Source of the DNA: Afipia sp049747295
GTDB taxonomy: Bacteria > Pseudomonadota > Alphaproteobacteria > Rhizobiales > Xanthobacteraceae
Assembly (NCBI RefSeq): GCF_049747295.1
Contig: NZ_JBMHJM010000001.1
Coordinates: 1,240,001-1,304,000, forward strand
Reading direction: 5' to 3'
Length of the DNA stretch: 64,000 bases
The position numbers were made by a program, and so were the translations under genes. Shown piece by piece: positions 24,289 through 33,394 of this stretch (position 1 is the stretch's first letter; every line of letters begins with the position of its first letter). Under the pieces are notes generated by a model, which saw only the letters and a list, made by a program, of their open reading frames with translations, was not told where the DNA came from and did not search any database.

Positions 24289-24651
24289 ATGACGCAAGAG
24301 CCTTCATACAGCACTGGTTACGCGAGACGACGGCGCAGGTTACCGCTTGTGGCCACGCTCGTGTTGGGACTGCTGCTGTCACTGTTTCATTGCGCCAACT
24401 GCGATCTCGCTTTTGCCGGCTCCGGCTCCGCAACGATCATCGCAAATCTTGATACCACGACATCCCACGATGGACCTGCCGAGCAACAATTGCCCGCACA
24501 TAGCGGCCATTGTCTGAGCCACGTCTCAGCACAGCCATCTGCGGTGACGCTCATCCCGACCGATCTCGGCCACCGAGCATTCGCCATCGGCTGTGATCAA
24601 ACCCCGGCGTCCCTCGCAGGCCTGCCGCTTTTCAAGCCCCCGCGCGCCTGA
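24289..24651 (+). CDS. Small Cys/His-containing protein at the head of a metal-efflux operon
   Basis: A 120-residue protein with a basic start, a hydrophobic segment (about 19-37) ending in HCANC, and a periplasmic tail with SGHCLSHVSAQP. Short proteins with this build often precede CzcCBA/CusCBA pumps in alphaproteobacteria and may be periplasmic metal-binding or sensing accessories; I know no assigned activity. No ribosome binding site is evident, so I hold the start loosely. It lies 121 bases before the adaptor gene on the same strand. Hydrophobic segment could be a signal peptide or an anchor. Confidence 0.55.
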   Translation: MTQEPSYSTGYARRRRRLPLVATLVLGLLLSLFHCANCDLAFAGSGSATIIANLDTTTSHDGPAEQQLPAHSGHCLSHVSAQPSAVTLIPTDLGHRAFAIGCDQTPASLAGLPLFKPPRA

Positions 24652-24772
24652 TCATCCGCGGCCCCTTGCGGCCCGCTCCCTGTCCGTAGCCTGCAGAGCT
24701 ACGCGACAGCTTCACGCGTTTAGTTTGACGAGCGAAAGCACGAGCCCATGCGGCTTGTTGCGGGACATTTCA

Positions 24773-25948
24773 ATGAACAGGATTGGCCTATTTGCAGCTA
24801 GCGCCGTGGTGTGCGCTGCTATCTTCTGTCCGCCGTTGGCGTCCAGCCACGACGCGACAGCTCCATCGGAAGCCGAACATCATGATGCGCGCATTCAGCT
24901 GAGCGATCGACAGATTGAAGCCGGCAATTTTTCCGTTCAGCACGTTGGTCGCGGTGCATTGAGCCAACGCATCACGGTATCAGGCGCCATTGTGCCGAGC
25001 GGCGATCACATTGCCAAAGTCTCGGTCAGGTTGCTCGGTACCGTCGCCGAATTGCGCAAACGCCTCGGCGATCCAGTTAAGGAAGGCGAGGTCGTCGCGG
25101 TCATCGAAAGTCGCGAGGTAGCCGATGCCAAAAGCGAATACCTCGCAGCACGGCTGGCGTTTGATCTCCAACAGACCTTGTTCACGCGATCGAAGAGCCT
25201 GTTCGACTCCAAGGTGCTGAGCGAAAATGATTACCTGCGTGCCCGCACTGCATTCGAGGACGTGCGGATCAAGCTCGAGGTCGCGCGGCAGAAGCTGTTC
25301 GCACTTGGCCTTGCCGAGGATCAGATCGCAGCCCTGCCCCAGCAGCCGGTCGCAACGCTGCGACTGCAGGAGCTCCGCGCGCCGATTACGGGCCGCATTG
25401 CCGAACGCCGGGTTGATCTCGGATCTCTGGTCGGGCGCGAGGGGCAGGAAAGCGAATTGTTCGTTATCGTGGACCTCGATGTCGTCTGGGCCGATCTTTC
25501 CATTCCGGTCGCCGATCTCAACGCCGTCCGCGAAGGACAATCCATTACGTTGAGATCCGGCAACGATGCCGAACCGATCCCGGCTACGATCAAGTTTGTC
25601 AGCCCGCTGCTGGACAAGGAAACGCGCCTTGCCCGCGTGATTGCGTCCATCGACAATTCGTCTCACGCCTTGCGGCCCGGCTCTTTCGTCACCGCGGAAA
25701 TACCCCTGCGCACAACGGCGGCCTCCGTCAAGGTGCCCAAGACAGCCCTTCAGACCATCAAAGATAATGCCGTTGTTTTCGTACGGACGGCAGAGGGCTT
25801 CGAGCCACGCCAAATCACAACCGATCGAGAGGATCAGCAATCGATTGAGGTGGTATCCGGCTTATCGGCTGGCGAGCGGATTGCAACAGCCAACACATTC
25901 ATCCTCAAGGCGGAGCTCGGCAAGAGCGACGCCCAGCATCAGCATTAA
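24773..25948 (+). CDS. RND efflux periplasmic adaptor (CzcB/CusB type)
   Basis: A 391-residue membrane-fusion protein. The signal peptide covers residues 1-24 (ending LASSHD). A His-rich segment (AEHHDARIQLSD) follows as in heavy-metal adaptors. The lipoyl half-motifs (VSGAIVPSGDHIAKVSVRLLGTV; LQELRAPITGRI) flank a coiled-coil hairpin (about 125-195), and the beta-barrel and membrane-proximal parts complete the chain, which ends in a HQH tail. It links the inner-membrane pump to an outer-membrane channel. The ATG at 24773 has a weak ribosome binding site. It lies 9 bases before the pump gene, plainly one operon. Confidence 0.88.
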   Translation: MNRIGLFAASAVVCAAIFCPPLASSHDATAPSEAEHHDARIQLSDRQIEAGNFSVQHVGRGALSQRITVSGAIVPSGDHIAKVSVRLLGTVAELRKRLGDPVKEGEVVAVIESREVADAKSEYLAARLAFDLQQTLFTRSKSLFDSKVLSENDYLRARTAFEDVRIKLEVARQKLFALGLAEDQIAALPQQPVATLRLQELRAPITGRIAERRVDLGSLVGREGQESELFVIVDLDVVWADLSIPVADLNAVREGQSITLRSGNDAEPIPATIKFVSPLLDKETRLARVIASIDNSSHALRPGSFVTAEIPLRTTAASVKVPKTALQTIKDNAVVFVRTAEGFEPRQITTDREDQQSIEVVSGLSAGERIATANTFILKAELGKSDAQHQH

Positions 25949-25957
25949 GGGCTGACC

Positions 25958-28900
25958 ATGATCAGCCGTATTCTCGCTTTTTCCATTGAGCGCCGATGGA
26001 CCGTCGTGCTCCTGAGTGCCGTGTTGATGGCATTTGGCGCATGGTCACTGCTGCGTCTTCCGATCGACGCCGTGCCTGACATCACCAACAAGCAGGTTCA
26101 AATCAACACGACGGCCTTTGCGCTCTCGCCCATCGACATCGAAAAACAAGTTACATTCCGCATCGAAACCGCGATTGCGGGCATCGCAGGACTCGAAAGC
26201 ACACGGTCGATCTCACGCAATGGCTTCTCCCAGATCACGGCCGTCTTCAGTGAAGCAACCGACATCTATTTCGCACGTCAGCAGATCAGTGAGCGGTTGA
26301 CCGAACTGCGCAGCACGCTGCCACCCGGCGCCGAGCCGAGATTGGGGCCCATTTCAACCGGCCTTGGTGAAATTTACATGTGGTCGGTCGCCTTTGCGCC
26401 GCCAGCGAACGCGACGCGAACAACCGGTGGCAAGCCGGGTTGGCAGCCGGACGGAACGTACCGCACCCCCGAAGGCGGAATCTTACGGTCGGATGTTGAA
26501 CGTCAGGCCTATTTACGCACCGTGCAGGATTGGATCATTCGTCCGCAGATCAAGAGCGTCCCCGGGGTTGCAGGTGTCGATTCCATCGGCGGCTACGTCA
26601 AGCAATTTCACGTCCAGCCAGATCCCGCCAAACTGATTTCCCTTGGCTTGTCGTTCGGGGATGTCGCCCGCGCAATCGAAGCCAACAATGTCAGCCGGGG
26701 TGCAAGCACCGTCGAACGCAATGGCGAAGGCGTCGTGGTTCGTACTGGTGGCCGCCTGGAGACCATCGCCGATATTCTCGATGTGCCGGTTAGTACGCGA
26801 GGCGCCATCCCGGTTCGCGTGCGCGACATCGCAGAGGTCACCATCGGCGGCGAGATACGAACGGGCAGCGCAAGCAAGGATGGTCGCGAAGTCGTCATCG
26901 GCACCGCGCTGATGCTGATCGGCAGTAACAGCCGCACCGTCGCTGCCGCCGTCGATGCGCGAATGCAGGATATCCGCCGCGCTTTGCCGGCGGATATCGT
27001 GGTGAAAACCGTGCTCGACCGCACGCAACTGGTGGACGCCACCATTCACACTGTCGCCAAGAATCTCGGCGAAGGCGCATTGCTCGTGATCGCCGTCCTG
27101 TTTCTCATGTTGGGAAACATTCGCGCCGCCTTCATCACTGCGCTGGTGATTCCGGTTGCCATGTTGATGACAGCCGCCGGCATGGTCCAGAGCCGGATCA
27201 GCGCAAACCTCATGAGCCTGGGCGCGCTCGATTTCGGTTTGATTGTCGATGGGGCGGTGATTATCACCGAAAATGCCCTGCGCCATCTTGCAGAACGGCA
27301 GATCGCTCTGGGCCGGTCGCTGTCGCTTGCTGAGCGTTTAACCACCGTTCGCGAATCCGCAGAAGAAATGATCGCGCCGAGCGTTTACGGTCAGGCCATC
27401 ATCATCCTCGTTTATGTTCCGCTCCTCACCTTCAGTGGGGTCGAAGGCAAGATGTTCGAGCCGATGGCGCTGACTGTCATCTTCGCTCTGCTCGCGGCAT
27501 TCATCCTGTCTCTGACGCTGGTGCCGGCATTGATCGCCATCTGCGTGACCGGGCGCGTCACGGAGGCAGACAACGTTGCCGTCCGACGCCTCAAATCAGG
27601 ATATGCACCCTTGCTCGCGCGAGTGCTGAAAAGTCCAAAGCCGATCCTGACAGGCGCTTTCGCGCTATTTTTGGCCGCGCTGGCGTTGCTGTCCCAGCTC
27701 GGGCAGGAATTCATCCCGACGCTCGACGAGAAAAACGTCGCGATGCATGCGCTGCGCATTCCCAGCACCAGTCTTGTGCAATCGCAGGCCATGCAGCTCA
27801 AGGTCGAGAAGGCAATCGGCGCACTGCCGCAGGTCGATTTTGTATTTTCCAAGACCGGTACGGCTGAGGTCGCATCCGATCCGATGCCCCCCAACGCATC
27901 CGATACCTTCGTGATCCTGAAACCGCGGAAACAGTGGCCGGATCCAGATCTCAGCAAGGAGGACCTGCTTCGACAGATGGAGCAAGCCGTCGAGGAACTG
28001 CCGGGCAACAATTACGAATTCACGCAGCCGATTCAGATGCGGTTCAATGAACTGCTCGCCGGCGTGCGTGGCGATCTCGCCGTCAAAATATTCGGTGACG
28101 ACTTCGATGCATTGATGCGTAACGCCAATCAGGTCGCAGTCATCCTGCGTTCGACAAAGGGAGCTGCCGACGTCAAGGTCGAACAAGCCGAAGGTCTCGC
28201 AACCCTCGAAATCAATGTCGACAAGGCAGAGGCCGCCCGGCGCGGATTAAGCCTCGCAGCTGTTCAGGACGTGATCGGGGCAGCGATCGGAGGACGCGAA
28301 TCCGGCGTTGTCTACGAGGGCGATCGCCATTTTGAAATCGTGGTACGACTGCCCGAGACCATTCGCAACGATCTTGCTGCCCTCAAAAACTTGCCGGTAT
28401 CGCTGCCGACGACCGGGGCCACGTCTCTCACCGTTCCACTCGGCCAACTGGCGGCCTTCAAATTCCGCGAAGGGCCGAACCAGATCAGCCGCGAGAACGG
28501 CAAGCGTCGGATTGTGGTCACAGCCAATGTGCGGGACCGGGACATTGCCTCGGTCGTCAGAGACGCCCGCGCCGAGATCGAGGCCAAGGTTGTGCTGCCA
28601 CCCGGCTACTGGATGTCATGGGGCGGCCAATTCGAGAATTTGGCTACAGCGCGCGAGAGACTGCTGGTCGTCATACCGATCTGCTTTGCGCTGATCTTCT
28701 TCCTGCTGATGGGTGCACTTGGATCAGCGCGCGACGCCCTGCTCGTGTTCAGCGCGGTGCCGCTGGCCTTGACCGGAGGCGTCCTGGCACTCTGGCTGCG
28801 GGGACTGCCATTCTCGATCTCGGCGGCCGTGGGCTTCATCGCCCTTTCAGGCATCGCAGTGCTCAACGGCCTCGTGATGCTCACCTACATCAAGCAACTG

Positions 28901-29188
28901 ATCGCGCAAGGCAGCGATCGCATGGATGCGATTTATGAGGGCGCGCTTGTCAGGTTGCGTCCCGTCGCGATGACCGCGCTCGTTGCTTCCCTGGGCTTCC
29001 TGCCGATGGCCCTGGCGACCGGAACCGGCGCGGAGGTGCAAAGACCGATCGCAACCGTGGTCATCGGTGGCCTGATCAGCGCCACGTTGCTGACACTGGT
29101 GGTCTTGCCAGCCCTCTATGCGCTGTTTGGAAGCGCGCAAACAGCAAGCGCTCAACTTCCAGAAGCGCTGTGCGACGCAGCCGAGTAA
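25958..29188 (+). CDS. Heavy-metal RND efflux pump (CzcA/CusA family)
   Basis: The 1076-residue pump has the RND plan of 12 membrane helices and two large periplasmic loops. In helix 4 the charged motif is D425-F-G-L-I-V-D431-G, the form seen in heavy-metal (HME) pumps, with the nearby EN pair; this serves proton coupling. Opening residues MISRILAFSIERRWTVV are typical of CzcA/CusA. Whether it carries copper/silver or cobalt/zinc/cadmium cannot be fixed by eye. AAGGG lies 7 bases before ATG 25958. No outer-membrane factor (CzcC/CusC) and no two-component regulator are present in the window, so the pump must borrow a channel. A strong terminator follows. Confidence 0.92.
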   Translation: MISRILAFSIERRWTVVLLSAVLMAFGAWSLLRLPIDAVPDITNKQVQINTTAFALSPIDIEKQVTFRIETAIAGIAGLESTRSISRNGFSQITAVFSEATDIYFARQQISERLTELRSTLPPGAEPRLGPISTGLGEIYMWSVAFAPPANATRTTGGKPGWQPDGTYRTPEGGILRSDVERQAYLRTVQDWIIRPQIKSVPGVAGVDSIGGYVKQFHVQPDPAKLISLGLSFGDVARAIEANNVSRGASTVERNGEGVVVRTGGRLETIADILDVPVSTRGAIPVRVRDIAEVTIGGEIRTGSASKDGREVVIGTALMLIGSNSRTVAAAVDARMQDIRRALPADIVVKTVLDRTQLVDATIHTVAKNLGEGALLVIAVLFLMLGNIRAAFITALVIPVAMLMTAAGMVQSRISANLMSLGALDFGLIVDGAVIITENALRHLAERQIALGRSLSLAERLTTVRESAEEMIAPSVYGQAIIILVYVPLLTFSGVEGKMFEPMALTVIFALLAAFILSLTLVPALIAICVTGRVTEADNVAVRRLKSGYAPLLARVLKSPKPILTGAFALFLAALALLSQLGQEFIPTLDEKNVAMHALRIPSTSLVQSQAMQLKVEKAIGALPQVDFVFSKTGTAEVASDPMPPNASDTFVILKPRKQWPDPDLSKEDLLRQMEQAVEELPGNNYEFTQPIQMRFNELLAGVRGDLAVKIFGDDFDALMRNANQVAVILRSTKGAADVKVEQAEGLATLEINVDKAEAARRGLSLAAVQDVIGAAIGGRESGVVYEGDRHFEIVVRLPETIRNDLAALKNLPVSLPTTGATSLTVPLGQLAAFKFREGPNQISRENGKRRIVVTANVRDRDIASVVRDARAEIEAKVVLPPGYWMSWGGQFENLATARERLLVVIPICFALIFFLLMGALGSARDALLVFSAVPLALTGGVLALWLRGLPFSISAAVGFIALSGIAVLNGLVMLTYIKQLIAQGSDRMDAIYEGALVRLRPVAMTALVASLGFLPMALATGTGAEVQRPIATVVIGGLISATLLTLVVLPALYALFGSAQTASAQLPEALCDAAE

Positions 29189-29202
29189 CGTCCCGGCAAC
29201 AA

Positions 29203-29236
29203 AAAGCCCGCGGAAGCTGTGACTTCCGCGGGCTTT
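29203..29236. terminator. Bidirectional terminator between the metal pump and tex
   Basis: A perfect 14-base-pair stem AAAGCCCGCGGAAG / CTTCCGCGGGCTTT with a 6-base loop lies between the two convergent stop codons. The flanking A run on the left and the T run on the right make it suitable for both strands. Confidence 0.9.
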
Positions 29237-29254
29237 AAACGAACGAACTGCCTG

Positions 29255-31618
29255 TTATCGCGACTTGGCTTTGCCGCCGCTTTTCTCGGCGGCGCGGCGC
29301 AAGGCTTCAGCGAGTGCACCGCCGCCCGAATTGTTGTCCGGACGCGCGCTTGTCCGCGGCTCGTTACGGCGCGTCGACGACGTCCGTTGGTTGCCGTCGG
29401 CGCGCGCCGCGCCTGCGGCCATACGATCGGACTTGCTGCCGACCTCGTCGTCGAGACGCAACGTCAGCGAGATGCGCTTGCGCGGCTTGTCGACCTCGAG
29501 AACCTTGACGCGCACGATGTCGCCTGGCTTCACCACCTCTCGGGGATCCTTGATGAACGAGTGCGACATCGCGGAGACGTGCACGAGGCCGTCCTGGTGG
29601 ACGCCGATATCGACAAAGGCACCGAAAGCCGCGACGTTAGTCACCGCACCCTCGAGGATCATGCCGGGCTGGAGGTCGTTGAGAGTCTCAACACCTTCCT
29701 TGAAAACCGCCGCCTTGAAGGCCGGACGCGGATCGCGCCCGGGCTTTTCAAGCTCGCGCAGAATATCGGTGACCGTCGGCAAGCCGAACGTCTCATCGAC
29801 AAATGTCTGCGGCTTCAACTGCCGCAACACGTTGGCGTTGCCGATCACCGCCTTGATGTCGCTCTTGGTGGCTTCGAGAATCCTGCGCACCACTGGGTAA
29901 GCTTCCGGATGCACGCCCGATGCGTCGAGCGGATCATCGCCATTGGGAATGCGCAAGAATCCCGCGCACTGTTCGAAGGCCTTCGGCCCCAGACGCGGAA
30001 CATCCTTCAATGCCTTGCGGGAGCGGAATGGACCATTTGCATCGCGATGCTGTACAATGCTTTGCGCCAGCCCCGGACCAATCCCGGACACGCGCGCCAG
30101 CAACGGCGCGGATGCCGTGTTGGCATCGACGCCAACGGCGTTCACGCAATCTTCGACCACCGCATCAAGCGAACGCGACAGCTTGGCTTCGCCTAGATCG
30201 TGCTGGTATTGCCCGACGCCGATCGATTTCGGATCGATCTTGACCAGCTCCGCCAACGGATCCTGGAGCCTGCGCGCAATCGACACGGCGCCACGCAAGG
30301 TCACGTCGAGTTCGGGGAGCTCTTCCGATGCAAACGCAGACGCCGAATAAACCGATGCGCCTGCTTCCGACACCACGATCTTCGACATCTTGAGATCCGG
30401 CAGCAGCTTGACCAGTTCGGTAGCCAGCTTGTCGGTCTCGCGCGATGCAGTGCCGTTGCCAATCGCGATCAGTTCAACATTGTGCTGCTTGGCGAGCTTG
30501 CCGAGAATGGCCAGCGCCTCATCCCAGCGCCGTTGCGGTTCATGTGGAAAGATCGCGGTCGTCGCCACGACCTTGCCGGTCGCATCCACGACCGCCACCT
30601 TGACGCCGGTGCGGTAGCCGGGATCAAGCCCCATCGTCGCACGCGTGCCGGCGGGAGCCGCAAGCAGCAGGTCGCGCAGGTTCGAGGCGAAGACGCGCAC
30701 GCCTTCCTCTTCCGCGGCGGTCCACAATTTCAGGCGCATATCGATGTTGAGGTGAATCTGAACCTTGGTGCGCCATGCCCAGCGCACGGTATCCATCAGC
30801 CAGCGGTCGGCGGGCCGCCCACGATCCGCGATCGCGAAACGCTGCGCGATACGAAGCTCGTAGGAGTTGGCACTTGTCGAAGGGGCGGCCGAGGCTTCCG
30901 GCTCGATATGCAGATCGAGCACCTCCTCCTTCTCGCCGCGGAACAGCGCGAGAATACGGTGCGAGGGCAGCTTCACCAGCGGCTCATTGAATTCGAAATA
31001 GTCGCTGAACTTGGCGCCGGCTTCCTGCTTGCCCTCGCGAATGCGCGAGGTGACCACTCCGTTCGACCACAGCTGCTCACGAAGCGCGCCGATCAGGTCG
31101 GCGTCTTCCGCAAAACGTTCCACGAGGATTGCGCGTGCGCCGTCGAGCGCCGCGGCGGCATCAGCCACCTGCTTCTCGGCGTTGACGAAGGAGGCAGCCG
31201 CTGTTTGAGGATCGCTGTCCGGCTTCGACAGCAACAAATCAGCGAGCGGTTCAAGTCCCGCTTCCTTGGCAATCTCCGCCTTGGTACGGCGCTTCGGTTT
31301 ATAGGGCAGGTAGATATCCTCGAGACGGCCCTTGCTGTCTGCGGCCATGATCGAGGCCTCCAGGGCCGCATCGAGCTTACCTTGTTCGCGGATCGAATTG
31401 AGGATGACGGTACGGCGGTCTTCGAGTTCGCGCAGATAGGTCAGGCGCTCTTCCAGCATACGCAACTGCGCATCGTCGAGCGCACCGGTGGCTTCCTTGC
31501 GGTAACGCGCGATGAACGGAACTGTGGCTCCTCCGTCGAGCAGCGCCACAGTGGCATCAATCTGCTCTTCCCGAACGCCCAGCTCTTCAGCGATTTTCTG
31601 ATGAATGGTTTTTGCCAC
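29255..31618 (-). CDS. tex: Tex family RNA-binding transcription accessory protein
   Basis: The 787-residue protein has the whole Tex layout: N-terminal helical domain (IHQKIAEELGVREEQI), a YqgF-like RNase H fold in the middle (ATMGLDPGYRTGVKVAVVD), helix-hairpin-helix units (PLLARVSGIGPGLAQSIV), and a C-terminal S1 domain (about 650-720, GAVTNVAAFGAFVDIGVHQDG), followed by a basic low-complexity tail. It is a cytoplasmic nucleic-acid-binding protein that helps transcription of toxin and other genes; the exact role in this group is not known. The start is GTG at 31618 with AGGTG upstream. It shares a bidirectional terminator with the metal pump. Length is normal for the family. Confidence 0.93.
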   Translation of the reverse strand: MAKTIHQKIAEELGVREEQIDATVALLDGGATVPFIARYRKEATGALDDAQLRMLEERLTYLRELEDRRTVILNSIREQGKLDAALEASIMAADSKGRLEDIYLPYKPKRRTKAEIAKEAGLEPLADLLLSKPDSDPQTAAASFVNAEKQVADAAAALDGARAILVERFAEDADLIGALREQLWSNGVVTSRIREGKQEAGAKFSDYFEFNEPLVKLPSHRILALFRGEKEEVLDLHIEPEASAAPSTSANSYELRIAQRFAIADRGRPADRWLMDTVRWAWRTKVQIHLNIDMRLKLWTAAEEEGVRVFASNLRDLLLAAPAGTRATMGLDPGYRTGVKVAVVDATGKVVATTAIFPHEPQRRWDEALAILGKLAKQHNVELIAIGNGTASRETDKLATELVKLLPDLKMSKIVVSEAGASVYSASAFASEELPELDVTLRGAVSIARRLQDPLAELVKIDPKSIGVGQYQHDLGEAKLSRSLDAVVEDCVNAVGVDANTASAPLLARVSGIGPGLAQSIVQHRDANGPFRSRKALKDVPRLGPKAFEQCAGFLRIPNGDDPLDASGVHPEAYPVVRRILEATKSDIKAVIGNANVLRQLKPQTFVDETFGLPTVTDILRELEKPGRDPRPAFKAAVFKEGVETLNDLQPGMILEGAVTNVAAFGAFVDIGVHQDGLVHVSAMSHSFIKDPREVVKPGDIVRVKVLEVDKPRKRISLTLRLDDEVGSKSDRMAAGAARADGNQRTSSTRRNEPRTSARPDNNSGGGALAEALRRAAEKSGGKAKSR

Positions 31619-31852
31619 GCCCGCACCTACTTCTCAAACCGCGACTCACAAACCCGGCCGCCAAGGGAGGGGCATATGGGCTACAAGGAATCGATTCTTC
31701 AACCCCTGTATGACAGCATTCACCTGCTGTGCACGGCGAAAGTTTGTCGTGGACCGGTCGCTGCCGCCACCCTCCACGAGCGGGCGTAAACATCTGATAA
31801 TATGGGAGAATTTAATCCTCCACCCCACCGAGCGGCTCGCAACGCGTTGTTC

Positions 31853-32185
31853 TCAGGGTCTATCCCAGAAACGTGCGACCGCGATACCAATTGAACCGCC
31901 TGCCAGTTTAACCAGCAGATCCGAAAATCGGGCATGACGGTCAGGCGTAAGCAGCTGGGAAAGCTCAAGAATGGTGGCACTGCCGAGCACAAGGATTGCG
32001 ACGATCAACGAATGGCGTGGGTAAGCGAGCGCGAACAGCACGCCGGTAACCGCAAATGCGGCGACATGTTCAAAACCAACACCTGCAACATGAGGGCGGA
32101 CGCCGAGAGGCGACAGCGTTGCAAAGGCAATAAAGCCCAGACTGAGCCAGGCTGCTGTGGCGGCAAGTCTGCGGTAGATGGTCAC
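31853..32185 (-). CDS. Small VanZ-like membrane protein
   Basis: A 110-residue protein with four short hydrophobic segments and VanZ-type features: a FEHVAAFAVTGVLFALAYP segment and ELSQLLTPDRHARFSDLLVKLAGGSIG, where the E-Q-P-R-D-N/V pattern is the family hallmark (ExxQ...PxRxxxxxDxxxN). VanZ relatives influence teichoplanin resistance in Gram-positives; in alphaproteobacteria the role is unknown. ATG 32185 has no strong ribosome binding site. The 234 bases between its stop and tex hold no gene I can support. It may start the cell-surface region of the window. Confidence 0.78.
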   Translation of the reverse strand: MTIYRRLAATAAWLSLGFIAFATLSPLGVRPHVAGVGFEHVAAFAVTGVLFALAYPRHSLIVAILVLGSATILELSQLLTPDRHARFSDLLVKLAGGSIGIAVARFWDRP

Positions 32186-32398
32186 ATCGCAACTCGCATG
32201 AATAAATAAAATCCCCAGTATTTAATGATCTTAAATGTCGGCTCGCAGCTCAGGCAAGGTCCAAAACTTAAGCCCGCGTTAACGCTCCAAAAGGGAGCAT
32301 CCCTGTAAGGTTTCGAGCCGGAGCGCCTGGCAGCTGCCGGTGCAGCCATACGGGCGAAATCATCGGGATATCGAACCGACATTAACAGCGCGGACCAG

Positions 32399-33394
32399 AT
32401 GGTTTGGAAATTACTTTCACGAACTGACCGTCGCGCCTCAAGCGTTCCTGAGGGCGTGCGCATTTATGCGGTTGGAGATATTCACGGCCGCGCCGATCTG
32501 CTGGCGCCATTGCTCGCCCAGATCGAGATCGACATCACTCTCCATCCGATTTCCCGGCCGATTGTTATTTTTCTCGGCGACTATATTGACCGCGGACCGT
32601 CCTCACGGGCCGTGCTGGAACTTCTCACCGGCAAAAACCTCCACTTCGAGACCGTTTTTCTCAAAGGAAATCACGAGGCATTTCTTCTCAAATTCCTGGA
32701 CAGTTCAGAAGTCCTGGATGACTGGCGACAGTGTGGCGGCCTGGAGACTCTGATTTCCTTTGGAATAAAGCCGCCGATAAATCCCGCTCCCTATGAACGC
32801 GCCCAACTGTCGCGCAGCCTGAGCAGCGCGCTCCCCGCAACTCATCGCCATTTTCTCGAAACTCTTAAACCTACATTCGTTTGTGGCGACTTCATCTTTG
32901 TTCATGCGGGCCTGCGACCGCTCGTTCCAATCGAGCAGCAGAACGAGGGCGATCTGCTCTGGATTCGTGATGACTTTCTGCTGTGGGACCGGGAATTTGA
33001 AAAAATTGTCGTTCACGGTCATACGCCTGTTGGCGAACCGGATATCCGGTTCAACCGCATCAATATAGACACCGGCGCCTTCGCAACGGGGCGACTGACC
33101 TGCCTGACAATTGAAGGTGCGGAGATCGCCACGCTCATCGACGTCCGGGAATGGACGCAGAACCTGCCTCGTCTCGCTCAGCTGCCTGAACTTGAGCGGA
33201 CTGGGGCCGGGAAGGATACTACGCTCGCAAGCATTCACGTGAGAGCCATGGCTGCCGAACTCAAGGCTCAGGTCCCTCACCTCGCGGCAGCTATTCACGC
33301 CAAACAGCTCAGGGAATCCTTGTCTTTCTATGACAAGGATTCCCTGGCGCGCCTTGATCCGCGCAAGCCGAGGCCTGGCTCTAGTTCTCCTTGA
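32399..33394 (+). CDS. PPP-type serine/threonine phosphatase-like metallophosphoesterase
   Basis: The 331-residue cytoplasmic protein has all three metal-site signatures of the PPP/calcineurin-like group in order: GDIHG (26-30), GDYIDRG (60-66) and GNHE (90-93), plus the later HAG and VVHGHTP histidine motifs. Such enzymes remove phosphate from proteins or act on diadenosine tetraphosphate. A C-terminal extension of about 75 residues follows the catalytic fold. Within it lies a 15-base-pair perfect inverted repeat (33310-33346). Its last 14 bases overlap the end of the convergent exporter gene, so the two genes share their 3' ends. Its link to the secretion operon is only by position. Confidence 0.87.
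   Translation: MVWKLLSRTDRRASSVPEGVRIYAVGDIHGRADLLAPLLAQIEIDITLHPISRPIVIFLGDYIDRGPSSRAVLELLTGKNLHFETVFLKGNHEAFLLKFLDSSEVLDDWRQCGGLETLISFGIKPPINPAPYERAQLSRSLSSALPATHRHFLETLKPTFVCGDFIFVHAGLRPLVPIEQQNEGDLLWIRDDFLLWDREFEKIVVHGHTPVGEPDIRFNRINIDTGAFATGRLTCLTIEGAEIATLIDVREWTQNLPRLAQLPELERTGAGKDTTLASIHVRAMAAELKAQVPHLAAAIHAKQLRESLSFYDKDSLARLDPRKPRPGSSSP
33310..33346. repeat. 15-base-pair perfect inverted repeat inside the phosphatase gene
   Basis: CAGGGAATCCTTGTC (33310-33324) and its exact reverse complement (33332-33346) flank a 7-base loop. It is coding in the phosphatase (residues LRESLSFYDKDSLA) and lies 35 bases past the stop of the convergent exporter operon, so it could end that transcript or protect its 3' end. 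No T tract is present. Confidence 0.75.

Noticed and set aside
31619..31852. Possible small genes between tex and the VanZ-like gene
   Set aside because: Frames of 60-70 codons exist on both strands but have no ribosome binding site, hydrophobic pattern or known motif; I see only the tex promoter region.
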